Part shown: piece after piece, positions 1-12,141 of the stretch | How the letters are laid out: every line of letters starts with the position of its first letter | How positions within the stretch are numbered: the stretch's first letter is position 1 | Assembly: GCA_012295275.1 (NCBI GenBank) | Contig: CM022667.1 | Span: 13,569,416-13,633,415, forward strand | Direction of reading: 5' to 3' | Source of the DNA: Chrysomallon squamiferum | Taxonomy: Eukaryota > Mollusca > Gastropoda > Neomphalida > Peltospiridae | DNA: 64,000 bases | Translations under genes and position numbers: made by a program | Notes under the pieces: model-generated | Database searches by the model: none | Seen by the model: the letters and a program-made list of their open reading frames with translations, nothing else | What the model was told of the DNA's origin: nothing

Positions 1-1579
1 CTGAATTTGTTTCAGTCATTTTATAATTGAGTAATACATCTAATCAGGGAAAGTTACTCAGAATTGAAATAAATCTAATTAAACTTCTAGTAGGAAATAA
101 GAATTATATAAAATGTATTTCTTAAACAGTCATCGGAGAACATTTTGGATTTCCGAGTTAAATTCATTTATGTATCGTCAGAGGTAACGAAAAAAAGTGC
201 AACAACAAGAACAATAACAGAAACAAGCAAAGCCTAAAGAAAATTAAATTAAAATAAATAAAGCAGAATCAACCAACATGAAAATAAATACAAACAAAGA
301 AACAAACAAAAACGCAACAAAAACCCAACAATAACAAAGGAAATAAAACAAAAATGTAATAATTAAGAAATAAATCCTTTAAAAAAATAATAATAAAAAT
401 ATAAATAAACAAAATGTTCAGTGTTTCTGCTTTACTAAAAGCATGTTAATATAAACAAAGCAAGAAACGTAAGTAAATTCCTTGTAACATAATAAAATCG
501 ACTCATACAAACACCCTCGGTTAAAAGAAAAGAATCTCACAACAATAATAGTAACAACAACAACAACGAGAACAGATTAATATATATATATATATATTTT
601 TTTTAATAATATAAATAAATAACAACAAAACAAAACAAGGGCTCCAAAATAATAATTATATTAGAAATGTTCTCAGAAGTCCTCTAATGAGATCTTTCTT
701 CTACAACAATCATCACAACAGTACAAACAACAACAAGAACAACAACAACTACTACTACAACTGATAGCAATAGTACTAGTACTAATCATACATAGTTAAA
801 GGAAAAATTATATTTTCTTATACAAAAGTAAATATATATACAAAAAAAATAGTAAATTTCTGAATTTTCACTAGAAAGAAAACAGAAAAACAACAACAAC
901 AAACACGCCAAAAAAAAAAAAAAAAAGGTTTGTAGAGAGAACTAACAATAAAGGAAGTAAAACAGAAGAATAATAATCAAAAATAAAACTCCTGAAAAAG
1001 AACAAACAAAAACATGAAATAAAATAATAGAATCACAGTTGACTGCTGTCAAACCAAACATACCAAATATCGGTTTACATTGATTCATTGATTTTGTATA
1101 CATTTATACCTGTCTCTGAATGATTAAAAATTAAATTTCAAGCATGAACTTTGAATAATTACGACTTGCTCTGTTGTTTATTAAAATATCTGTAGTTATA
1201 ACAGTACCATATACTATATAAAAAATGTATTGAGTCAACATTATCATTGTCATGGCAAAGAAGCTGTTCTGTTGCAGTTGTTGCTTTTGTTGTCCCTGAT
1301 GCTGATGTTCTTTTGGTCGATGTCATTTGCAATCCTGGGGATGTGTTTCGTACATTCATTTATTGTCAGTTACAATCAAATGGTCTTGAATGTAGTCATC
1401 AAAAATTAAACTACATTTACTGGAGTATAAAGCACTTCAATTGGCATTTTAGTCATTACTTCTTCACCATTCTTTGAGTATAATACCACGTTGTATTTCA
1501 ATTAAGTTTCTAAGAGTTTTGTTTATTTAGATATTATTAGGACTCATATTTGATACTGATAAGTTTCACGGAGTTTGTG
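1..1579. other. AT-rich intergenic DNA, 5' flank of A1
   Basis: No credible exon is visible. The stretch holds A-rich runs, an AT dinucleotide tract near 579-597, and a copy (about 418-480) of a short repeat containing CTAAAAGCATGT that also lies after the type 3 genes near 34860 and 63695. Bases about 1030-1140 form a block conserved upstream of all type 1 genes. Short ORFs at 1159-1359 and 1247-1477 overlap on opposite strands and show no domain. Confidence 0.6.
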
Positions 1580-1597
1580 ATATATATTAAGGTGAAC
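1580..1597 (+). promoter_or_regulatory. TATA-like core promoter block of A1
   Basis: TATATATTAAGGTGAAC lies about 46 bases before the A1 start codon. The block TATATTAAGGTGAAC recurs at the same distance before B1, C3 and B3, and slightly changed before A3. Conservation and spacing suggest a TATA element with a very short 5' leader; no transcript evidence is available here. Confidence 0.4.
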
Positions 1598-1626
1598 TGC
1601 CAGTTATAGAAAAGTTAGCAGCTAAA

Positions 1627-3183
1627 ATGAAAATCTTTCTCATCGAAGGAATCTGGGTTTTGGCTGCCGTCTTATGTTGTAAAACTGCAGAAAGGTAGGT
1701 GTGAATTTGCTGAGAGAGATTTTCTTGGAATTTTCCCATGTTTTATTCTTTTGACGCTACAGTAAGTACAAAAATTGGGTAATCTATCAGAGCTATCTCT
1801 GGTTTAAAGAGTCACATAAAACTGTATAAAAACAATGGTCAAAATGGACTTGTCCTGTAAACTAATACAGGCCGTCTTACGTTTCTCAGATCTTAATAGG
1901 TATTCTTCAAGATGCGTTTATAAATTAATAAGACTTTCTTGGAATTTTCCTCTGATTTCTTGCTTTGACTCCGCAATAAATAAAAAACAAATTGGGTAAT
2001 CTTAATGTACACATCTTCCATTTGCTACGATTTATTTTTGTTTCAATGCTAACTCTGATTTAAAAAGTCACCTAAAACTGTATGAAGAAAATTTCGCTTG
2101 AAAATTTGTTTTGTTAAATCAATCACTGTGGCAGTGTACATTGGTTTGCTTATTTTAAATTTGGTAAGGCGGGAAATTCCTTGTTTTGTTCTTTCTTTCC
2201 TTCTTTTGTTTTTAATTTATTATTATTATCTTAGTTTATTTTTGAGAAAGGCTTTCGGCTACAAACAGCGTATTATTAACTTAGAGTAAAACACGTGTTG
2301 TTAAAATCAGAGTATCAATGTATGTTTTGATTCTAAAAATACATGTGCTTTTCGAAGTATATATATATATTTGTTTTCTTTCTTAGTAGATGTTTTATTA
2401 TTGTAGATGCAGCCCTCCATCTATCTGGATTAGAAATGTAAATTTTGACGATGTTGATGTAAACGATGGGCTCATAACTACTGTAGCTGGATTTACAAGC
2501 GCAGGGTTTTGTGGGATACGATGTGCAGGTTACTCTGTCTGTAAATCGTTTTCATACAATGTGAGTGGTGTTTGTCGACTCCATTCCTTGAGATTTTCAA
2601 ATTACAACAGTTACTCTAAATCACCTGGCTGGAACTACTTCTACCTCAGTGCAGGTAACCTAGCTTTTATTAATTAATTAATTATTTCGTTGTTTCTTTC
2701 TTTCTGTCTGTCTATCTTTAAGACTTTATTTACTTATTAGTTGCCTACATCTTTATCAAATGTAATTTTCTATAATAATAATAATAATAATAATAATAAA
2801 TCAATTAGTTGTTTAGAAGCATTTGTAATGAAGAAATCATTTTCAAATTTTCTATAAGACATTTTGATCGAAAGAAATTAACTGTTTCATTCTCACAGGT
2901 TCATGTCCAGTAGAAGACGGGTTTGTGTACTTGGACGAAGTGCATCTGTGTATGAAGGCTTTTCTGGATAAGAAAACATTTTCTCAAGCACGTGACGCCT
3001 GCAGTCAGATAGGTTCAAGACTGATTGTACTGGACACAGAAGAGAAAAATACGGCTGTTGGTGACTACATCGTTGCACACATAGGTAAATTCGTTTCCTT
3101 CATCATTATCATCATCACTATTATTATTATCGTCGACAATATCGCATGCATTGTTTTCATCACTATCATAATCATCATAACTA

Positions 3184-3214
<31 letters not shown>

Positions 3215-3411
3215 TATTATTATTATTATTATCATCATCGTCATGATCCTCACTGATATTATTATTATTTACTACTAATTCTACTACATCCACCACCAGC
3301 CTCATCCCTACCACTGTTACTATTGATACTGCTACTACAACTACCGATACAACCATGACCACGGCTACTGTTACTACTACTACTACTACTACTACTAACT
3401 CTACATCCGTT

Positions 3412-3450
<39 letters not shown>

Positions 3451-3473
3451 CATCATCATCATCATCATCATCA

Positions 3474-3538
<65 letters not shown>

Positions 3539-3760
3539 TTAGCCACAGACAACTTTTACATCGGTCTAACAGACGAGAAGGTTGAAAACACGTTTGTCTG
3601 GGAGAATGGTGAAGCGGTAAAGTTCACGAGCTGGAACGAAAATGAACCAAGTGATGGTGCCAGAACTGAAGACTGCGTCATGTTAGTACCAACAGATAAA
3701 GTGTGGGGCGATGTGCCCTGTTCTCGATACGAAAAATACATCTGTGAAAAACTTATGTGA
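1627..3760 (+). CDS. Secreted PAN/apple-CTLD lectin, type 1, copy A1
   Basis: Four exons: 1627-1694, 2407-2654, 2899-3084, 3543-3760; phases 2-1-1; all introns GT-AG; 720 coding nt, 239 residues. Residues 1-22 are a hydrophobic signal peptide beginning MKIFLIEG. Residues 23-105 form a PAN/apple-like module with Cys 24, 58, 62, 68 and 79 (FCGIRC, then SFSYN). Residues 106-239 form a long-form CTLD: Cys 108/123, 140/235, 212/227, the core motif FYIGLTD (172-178), Glu-Pro-Ser (202-204) in place of the usual EPN/QPD sugar motif, and WGD (222-224). No membrane segment or anchor follows, so the product is probably secreted. Its likely role is carbohydrate or surface recognition, possibly immune; the ligand is unknown. 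AATAAA occurs about 65 nt after the stop. The gene is convergent with A2. Intron 3 ends in a long ATT tract touching the acceptor. Confidence 0.85.
2771..2800 (+). repeat. (AAT)n in intron 2 of A1
   Basis: About ten AAT/TAA units on the sense strand, upstream of exon 3. They are complementary to the ATT tracts in the next intron. Confidence 0.95.
3182..3540 (+). repeat. (ATT)n/(TAC)n-rich intron 3 of A1
   Basis: ATT runs lie at about 3182-3230 and 3415-3540, the latter interrupted by CAT units, with TAC/ACC-rich sequence between them. The second tract runs straight into the exon 4 acceptor, so the microsatellite replaces the usual pyrimidine tract. Unit B has a shorter tract at the same place. 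Confidence 0.95.
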
Positions 3761-4272
3761 CGGTCACCAGAACTGACAAAAATGAAGGAATTTCAAAAAG
3801 ATATCGATGAAAAACAAAAAAATGAAAATAAATAAAAAACATGCAAAAACACAACAAACATATAAAGAACAATAGGAAAGAAATAAACACACACAACATG
3901 TAAACGTGCTCATTCATTTCTTGTCTCAGTTTAACACGTAATGTTGTTATTGATCTCAACGTAAAGAAGTTTTGTTATTTGTGTTTCTATCAAAAGGATA
4001 TCGATGAAAAGAAAAAGTAAATGAAAACAAAAAACCCCTAAAACTGTTGATATAAATAGAAGATTTTTTTTTTTTTTTTTTTGATTGTTCAGTATACCAC
4101 ATTTAACTGAAATTGTTCAGAATTCAGTACTAAGACTGCAAGCAAAATGTACAAAATGAAACGAATGTGACAAATATAAACACAAACTAAACAATAAAAA
4201 TACAACAAAGAAGAATTGTGTTTCAATTTATTGATTTAACTGACATGCATTACAATATTTTCACTGGTGCAG
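3761..4272. other. Convergent 3' interval between A1 and A2
   Basis: Overlapping AATAAA signals at 3827-3836 (+) would serve A1, and AATAAA on the minus strand at 4227-4232 would serve A2, 41 nt past its stop. A poly-T run lies near 4066-4082. The A1-side 3' flank (about 3770-3970) is conserved after A3, B3 and C3. No gene is seen. Confidence 0.6.
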
Positions 4273-7183
4273 TTAATACAAATGTGATTCACATATGTAA
4301 AACATAGCTGGATAACTAGGAATACCAGCCCATTTTTTTATATCGACATCAAACACAGTGCAGTGTTCGTTATTATTTTCATCCCAGTTTGTAAAAGTGG
4401 CTTTTTCAACATTCTCCCAGATTATCTCATCTTTCTTAGTTAGGCCAATATAGAACCAACCTGAATTTAACCCTGTAAAATAAATAATAATAACTACAGT
4501 AACACACGTGTTAGTAGAAATTGTAGCTGTAGTTGTAATAGTAGGACAAGTAGCAGTAAAGGCAATAGTAGAAGTAACAATATCAGTTGTAATAGCAGTA
4601 ATAATAGTTGTAGTAGGAGTAGTAATATTAATAATATAATGGCAGTAGTATAGATAGCAATACCAGTAACAGCAACAGCAGAAATGATAGCAGTAGTCAT
4701 AGTAATACTAGTAGTGGGAACAGTTGCATTAGCAGTAGTGGTTGCAGTAGCAGTAGAAAGTATAGTAGAAACAGCGCAGTAGTAGTAGAATTTGTATTAG
4801 TTGTATCAGCATAATTAGTCGTAGTAATATTAATCGTAACAGTAGCAGTAGATATGGTAATTGTACTAACAGTTTCAGTAGAGTTAGTAGTAGTAGCAGC
4901 TGTGGCATCAGCAGTAATAGTATTAGTGGTTTTGCTACTAGGAGTAGTAGTGGGAAAGTAGTAATAGAAGCAGTAGTTTTAATACTACTAGTAGTGGTAT
5001 TAGTAGTAGCAGGAGTGGTACTAGTAGTAGTGATAATAACAGTAGTATTAGCAGTTGTATCATATGAAGCAGTAGGAGTAACAGGAATAATATTACTAGT
5101 AGTAGTAGTAGTAGTAATACTTTTACAGGTGTTAATAAATAGTAGCTGCATTAGTAGTAGTGTGATAATAGTAATAGTAGTACAAAAGCATCCACACCAG
5201 CAGAATTAGTAGTAGTAAGAGGAGAAGGAGGAAGAGTACTAACTGAATGAGTAGTAAATAAAGTAATAATAGTAATAGCAGCATGTGTAGCAGTAGGAGT
5301 AGCAATGGCTGTACTAACAGTAGTAGTAGTAGTGGTAGCACTAATAACAGTTGAAGTAGTAATAGTAGTAGTAATAGCTGTAGTGGCTGTGGTAACATTA
5401 GTAGTAATTGTAATGCCAGGTGTAGTGTTAGTGGCAGCAGTAGTGGTAGTAGCAGCCTTTGTAATTGTTGTTGTAGTAATAGGACTGGTAGCATTCGTGA
5501 GAGTAGAAGCAAAACTAGTAAGTAATAACAGTATCAATAATAAATACAGCAGCCCTTGTAGCAACATACATAGCAGTATAACACTGGTAGTTACGGCAGG
5601 AATACTAATAGAGATTAATACTAATACTATTAGTAGAGATTGTGGTAGCAGCAGGAGAAGTAGAAATCGTAGAAGTGGTAATCCTACTAGTATTATTAGT
5701 AGTAACAGTCGTAGTGGTAATAGAACTGGTAGAAATAGAGCAATTAGCTGTTTGCAGTTCTTGTTCTGCTTCTTTCATTTTTATTTAATTCTTTCTGCTG
5801 TTTCTTTGAAATATTTCTTTCTTTATTACTTTACACAAAACAAAGTAAATAAATAAATAAATAAATAAGAGAAATGAAGAAAGCTGACATACCTATGTTT
5901 GAAAGGTAGCTCGATAGAATTATATTTTTTTGTTCCGTGTCTAACACGATCAATCTTGACTCCAGTTGGTTGCAAGCATGACTGCATCAACAAAGTTTTT
6001 ATCATCTTCAAACAACTTCAAGCACAGTGTGCCCAAAAAGACGAAACCCTTTTCAGTTGGACAGACATCTTTAAAACGAAACAGCCATAGAACAGAAACA
6101 ATAACACACATACAAACTCATACACGTAAACAAAGAAAAAAAAAAGAAATAGTAATTAAAATAATATATTCGTGTTTCTATATAAAAATAAAATTCCCAT
6201 TGTTACGATCTAAAGATAAACTTCATCGTGCGACCTTACAAAGACAAAATTAGACTTTTTTCATAAATAGAGTAGAAAGATAAAGTTCTGAGTTTTGTGA
6301 TATAAAGGTAAAATTTCATTATTCTACAATACAAGATAAATTCAAACTTTTATCATACGAAAATAAAATTCTAGAATATTACTATAAACAGATAGAATTC
6401 ATTATACTATCATACAAAGATAACATTCAAACTGTTAGTATATAAAGAAAAATTCTGATCGTAACCACGGAAATACACAAATCAGAAATTTACGTTAAAC
6501 TGTTACCACTGGAAGATAAAATTTAGATTATGGAAAGATCCAGATTCGCCTGATACCTGAAGGAATGTAATAGTGTCTCCAGTTTGCTGTATCAGACGTA
6601 CTGACGTAAGTACCAAATGTCACAGAATAATGGCGACATTTTCCGTTGTCGTAGGCAAACGAAAAACATGCTGGATTCTTGGTGCAGGCAGAGCCACAGT
6701 GCATCATGGTCTTGACGTCAGTGGCTTCGTATATTGTAGCGTTAGCTGCAGTGAAATAATCATATTTTTCTTTCTCAATCCAAATCCATCTTGTTCCAAT
6801 GCAGCTTCAATGACAGTTAAAATAAAACTATTTTCATTACTTGTATTAAATAGACATTCAGTAAGATATAATTCAACTGATGACATCAATCTATGTATCA
6901 TTGTAACAATATATCTATCCTTCTCTCCATCCATCCATTCATTTGCCATATCTATCTATGTAATCTGCATCTATCTATCTGTCTATCAAGAGGTGTGGAA
7001 ACACACACACACACACACACAAACACACTCACATACACGTTACTGATGCATGTATCCAGAGAATTATTCTGTTTCAACATAAATAAAAAGTGTACGTATA
7101 TTTATTTATACATACCTGTCTGCCATTTTAGAACACACGAAGACAGCTGACAACAGCAGAAACTGGAGGAAAGTGTTTTGCAT
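4273..7183 (-). pseudogene. Type 2 PAN-CTLD gene A2, frameshifted in exon 3
   Basis: Exons on the minus strand: 7183-7116 (signal, begins MQNTFLQF), 6804-6557 (PAN-like; motifs HCGSAC and FSFAYDNGKC), 6068-5893 (CTLD first half), 4472-4273 (CTLD second half). Splice sites are canonical. Compared with related copies at 21541-21365 and 52348-52524, exon 3 lacks one base near 5980, so translation would stop at TGA 5952-5950 after about 144 residues. Exon 4 is open but odd: it reads WDENNNEHC with no EPN/QPD motif, and IPSY stands where the third core cysteine (VPC) should be. Either this is a decaying gene or it makes a secreted PAN-only product. Unit B carries the same lesion, so it is older than the A/B duplication. 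Intron 3 is 1.4 kb of low-complexity TAC-type sequence. Confidence 0.8.
4473..5892 (-). repeat. Cryptic TAC/CTA-rich low-complexity intron of A2
   Basis: About 1.25 kb (4490-5740) of scrambled TAG/GTA/AGT triplets on the plus strand, which is TAC/CTA with little G on the sense (minus) strand. It is not a pure array: units are interrupted and mixed with CAG, CAT and TGG variants. Long open frames on both strands here are by-products of the triplet bias. A (AAAT)n tract lies near 5850-5870. Confidence 0.9.
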
Positions 7184-8889
7184 TTTGTCTAAATAATGTT
7201 TAGTGAAGAAAATGCTGAAGTGAATAAATCGTAATAAAATTCGGTATTTGAGGTTATGTTAAGTAGAACTGTCACCAAGCTGTAACAAGTTGAAATGTTT
7301 CTATAGTGTATTTAATTTTTAATGTTTTACGGGCTGTTTAACATTCTTACTTCTTCTTTATCATCAAGCGCAACATATATATATATATATATATAATTTA
7401 TCTTCATTAACCATATTTACTGTAAAAATAGTAGTTTGTTATGACTGTTTGATAGCTATAGTATTTGTAGTAGTAGTACTGGTTATGATGGTCGTAGTAG
7501 TAGTTGATTTTTTTGGCGTTGCTGTAGTAGACGTTGTACAGCACTAGCAGTAATAAAATAATAAAGATGATGATGATGATTATAATAATAATAATAATAA
7601 TAATAACAGTAGTAGTAGTAGTCGTAGTATTCATCAACGTATTTGTTCTAGTAGTTTTATAGTACTAGCAATAGTTGTACCAATAATAAAAGTAGTAGCA
7701 GTAGTAGTGTGTTTTTATTATTGTTGTTCTTGGTGATCCCATCTAAAATTAAGCTACTGTCAATTTTAGATAAATGAAAAAGCTGTAGAGACTGGTAGAA
7801 GATATTTTTATTGTAAGTTACTGCTTAAGGCGGTTAATGTTTAACATAGAAGTGTGTCAGAAAAGTAGAGTGATTTCTTGAGTCCATTAATTGAACAATA
7901 ATTTATCTTCATTAACCAAATTCACTGTAAAGGTAGTAATTCTGGTTATGATTGGTAGCGGTAGCATTTGTAGTATTGGTTATGACGGCTGTAGTAGTAG
8001 TTGATTTTGCTGGTATTGCTGTAGTAGACGTTGTTGTAACAGCAATAATTATAAAACAACAAGAATAATACTAGTAGTAGCAGTCGTAGTAATGGTAATT
8101 GCAGTAGAAATTGTTGTTGTAGCAGTTCAGTGGTTGTAAATGTAGTAGTAATAGTATTAGTAGTTGTTGCTTTAGTAGTAGTAGTGGTTTTAGTAGTAGT
8201 AATATTAATAGTGTTAGTTGTTGTAAGAGTATCGTTATTTTTGTAGTAGTGTTAGTAGTAGGTGTTCTAATAATATAGTAGTAGGAGCAGTTGATCAAAA
8301 TTGACTGTAGAGTCAAGTGTATACCAAAACTGGTTCTCATTTTTTCATTGATTCGTATGGCTGTTAAAGTAGATGCAGTTGTGAGTTTTCTTATAGCAAT
8401 TATTTTACATTAACTTTTGTTATTCGCTGTCGTTGTCGTGATTATAATAGTCATTATGGGTAACGTGATAGCTAAACTGATTGTTTAAATTTAATTCAAA
8501 GTATTTATTTATTATTATTTTTATTTTTTTAATTTTATTTTTTATTTTTATAGATATCTTTTTTTAAATTCCTTAATTAAAATTACTATAGCCATTATTA
8601 CTTTTCTTGCTGCTGTTCTTCTTCTTCTTCTTAATATTACTATTGTTGTTGTTTCTGTCATTTTGATTGTTTAAAAATATTTCAGTGATCAGAATCAGTA
8701 AATGTATCATAAAAAAAAATAAAATAAAATAAAATAAAAATCAAGAAATGACTCGATAGCTATTGGTGATAATGAAAATTGATTCTTCATTTTCAAATCG
8801 CACAGATGTATAGATAAAACAAACAAACAAACAAATATATAAATAAATAAAATAATTTATTTAATTTTCTTTATTCAGCAAATATCAAG
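7184..8889. other. 5' flank of A2 and low-complexity triplet DNA
   Basis: Bases 7184-7340 match the 5' flanks of the other type 2 genes (near 32380-32506 and 51270-51423). A TA run lies at about 7375-7396. Bases 7440-8290 are GTA/TAG-rich cryptic repeats with an AAT run near 7585-7610. Bases 8500-8560 are T-rich. No exon is recognised. Confidence 0.6.
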
Positions 8890-9062
8890 TCAGTTTCTCA
8901 ATAGTTTTTCACGCCACATTTTGCTTGTTGGAATTAATATCGCGCAATCTTCCAGGTAGTTATCGGATTCATTGTCTGATTTTTGAAAAAGGACGTTTTC
9001 TCCATTCTCCAAAACAAATTTTGTTTCCACCTTTCCAAAGGTCAAACAAGTAACAGCTATGG
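8890..9062 (-). pseudogene. Relic of a CTLD terminal exon (unit A)
   Basis: On the minus strand the sequence resembles CTLD exon 4: FVLENGENV, then ESDNYLEDCAILIPTSKMW, ending in TGA at 8892-8890. The WIGL-like core, the last two cysteines and any splice acceptor are missing, and a GTA array (9064-9126) sits where the intron should be. Related copies lie at 43871-44046 (-) and 30489-30665 (+). A fuller relative is at 19455-19875. Dead exon. Confidence 0.7.
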
Positions 9063-9064
9063 TA

Positions 9065-9102
<38 letters not shown>

Positions 9103-9776
9103 CTAGTAGTAGTAGTAGTAGTAGTAGGCAAAGGAAACATTTATGACCTCGTGTTACATATTCCGTTGTAGCTAAGGTTTAATAGAACACAGAAAATTTG
9201 AAGGAAAAATCAATAGATGCAGAAAAATAACTGATGTGTGACATGCTGAAATAATAACGTTTTGAGAATGAATCATCCAAAGTGACTAAATATTATTTAA
9301 TATTCACGGACGACAAGGTTTGTTCCTCTGGGAAAAATGAAACTTATTTAATGTTTTGTGAGCTTGACCCAATCAATATTGTAATACCTAGGAAGAAGAA
9401 GAACAAAACATTACATTTCCATACTGTTAATCGTAAAACGAACTTTATTGGAGAAAACAAATAGAGCAGTAACAAAGACAACAACAATGACAATAATATT
9501 AGATATACAACAAATTTAAAGAAGTATAAATAATATATTTGCACTCAGATATCATAACTACTTCAACACGTACAATAAATATGCCAGGATTTCTGTACAG
9601 CTGAAATAAACATAAAAAATGTACAGATATCAATAACCAGTTTAACAATATTAACGCAAAACAATATACAGTACATTACAAACAGTAGTTCTTTAAATCA
9701 ATATCTGTCTCTGTTCATTTACTAATAAAATATTTAACACGAAAACTGATATTCTCATATTCTGATATAATAATTA

Positions 9777-9862
<86 letters not shown>

Positions 9863-11145
9863 GCATCTACCGTACACACTCACTTATAATTCGATCTAAT
9901 TTTATATCGATCGGCCTTGATTTTAAACACTGAAATGTAAACAACAGACAGACTCGTTCGATGGAGGTTGATATGAATTTTAGAATATTTCTTTTTATTC
10001 TGATTCATAAATTTTGAGAGATCTTAGATTTGTTTATCTTCTTTGCTTTGTTTGTTTTTTTCTTAAGTAAGAAGTGTTATTTGTTTACAGTACAAGAATC
10101 TTACAACATTTCACAGAAGTAAAAATTGCCTAATTAGTTAAATGCAAATAACAAAAATGTTTAACAATAACAACAGCAACAACAATACTAAATGGTGGTA
10201 TACTCAATAATAATAACAATGATTATGATAATGATATTAATAATTATTAATAATAACAACAATAACAACAAAATAATTTCGAATTAATAAAGACATAAAT
10301 TTATAGAAAAAAAATGGATATACAGAAATGTCATGTGCAATTGATTTTGATTAGTTAAAACTGTAGATTACTACTGGAAACGACTTTTTCCTACACATTT
10401 CTGTGAGTGACACTTGCTGTTAGTTTAGTCACTTACAAGCAGAAAACATCACAGAACTGATTAGTGCTTGAGTCTGACGAGAATTCGCAAAGATTTTATA
10501 TTAACAGTCTATATGTATATATGTATATATAGATATGTCTTTACAATTGATCTAAACAAAAATTCAGCACGGATTAAAATATTATTAGACCCAGTGGGAA
10601 CATCACAATAGGCTATTAGACTAAATGGGTAATTGACAAAGTTCCTTTCAAACTTTGTAGGTAATTATAAGAACATTATAAGTATCGTGTGTAAACTGCC
10701 AGTCTCAAGAAGATGGAACACAGGGTACAGGCAGTAAATGAATATATGAATGTTTTACTACATCTGGAGAAGCTATCTCAAACTGTAAGTAATATAATGG
10801 TATAGATTTTACAGTTTCTTAATATACTAAACTATAACTCCGGGTGTTGTTACATCCTTTACTCTGTGGTAACTGTACTCTAGTTGGTGCATTTCTCTGA
10901 AATATTCTGTCTGTTACACGATAGAAACACAAATAACCAAACTTCTTTACGTTGAGATCAATAACAACATTACGTGTTAAACTGAGACAAGAAATGAATG
11001 AGCACGTTTACGTGTTGTGTGTGTTTATTTCTTTCCTGTTGTTCTTTAATTGGTTGTTGTGTTTTGCCATGTTTTGTTTTTTGGTTTTTTTTTTTCATCA
11101 ATGTCTTTTTGAAATTCGTTAAATTTGTATCTGTTCTGGTGACGA
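9063..11145. other. Intergenic, repeat-rich, between CTLD relic and A3
   Basis: Contents: (GTA)n 9064-9126; a possible older CTLD trace near 9300-9345 (GACGACAAGG, then CTCTGGGAAAA, compare the VWENG part of exon 4); (AAT)n 9779-9861; AT-rich DNA; and the 3' flank of A3 (10930-11140), which mirrors the flank after A1. About 100 bp present in unit B near 45435-45535 is missing near 10490. The small ORF at 10998-11282 is antisense to the A3 3' end. Confidence 0.55.
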
Positions 11146-11367
11146 TCACACAAGTTTTTCACAAATGTATTTTTCGCGTCGAGAACATTGCACGTCGCCC
11201 CACACTTTATCTGTTGGTACTAACAGGACGCAGTCTTCAGTTCTGTAACCATCACTTGGTTCATTTTCGTTCCAGCTCGTGAACTTTGCCGCTTCACCAT
11301 TCTCCCAGACAAACGTGTTTTCAACCTTCTCGTCTGTTAGACCGATGTAAAAGCTGTCTGTGGCTAA

Positions 11368-11442
<75 letters not shown>

Positions 11443-11668
11443 AATAAATAAATAAAATTAAAACCGGTATAGTAATAGTAGTAGTTGTAGTAGTAAAATA
11501 TATAGTAGTGGTAATAGTAGCAGTGGTCATGGTTGTATCGGTAGTTGTAGTAGCAGTATCAATAGTAACAGTGGTAGGGATGAGGCTTGTGGTGGATGTA
11601 GCAGTATTAGTAGTTTTCTTCTAATAAATAATAAGAATATTAGTGAGGATCACGATGATTATGTTAAC

Positions 11669-11704
<36 letters not shown>

Positions 11705-12079
11705 GATTATGATAGTGATGAAAACTGCAACGGATATTGACGACGATAATAATAATAGTGATGATGATAATGATGAAGGAAACGAATTTACATATGTGTG
11801 CAACGATGTAGTCACCAACAGCCGTATTTTTCTCTTCTGAGTCCAGTACAATCAGTCTTGAACCTATCTGACTGCAGACGTCACGTGCTTGAGAAAATGT
11901 TTTCTTATCCACAAAAGCCTTCATACACAGGTGCACTTCGTCCAAGTACACAAACCCGTCTTCTACTGGACATGAACCTGTGAGAATAAAACAGTTCATT
12001 TCTTTCTTTCACATGTCTTATAGAAAATTTGAAAATGATTTCTTCATTACAAATAACCTGCTTCTAAACAACTAACTGG

Positions 12080-12141
<62 letters not shown>

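Noticed and set aside
3065-3585. ORFs encoding poly-Ile, poly-Tyr, poly-His, poly-Asn or poly-Ser
   Set aside because: They are translations of (ATT)n/(CAT)n microsatellites inside intron 3 of A1 (and equivalents elsewhere). Mirror ORFs occur on both strands and change with repeat length.
4494-5856. Long overlapping ORFs rich in Leu, Thr and Val on both strands
   Set aside because: The triplet-biased cryptic repeat avoids stop codons in several frames. No domain, start context or conserved coding pattern, and the sequence is an intron of A2.
6573-7046. 157-residue plus-strand ORF
   Set aside because: It is antisense to the PAN exon and intron 1 of A2. The minus-strand reading has correct splice sites and family motifs.
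9780-9861. Regular short repeats as a possible CRISPR or satellite array
   Set aside because: It is a simple AAT microsatellite without spacers; the setting is a eukaryotic intergenic region.
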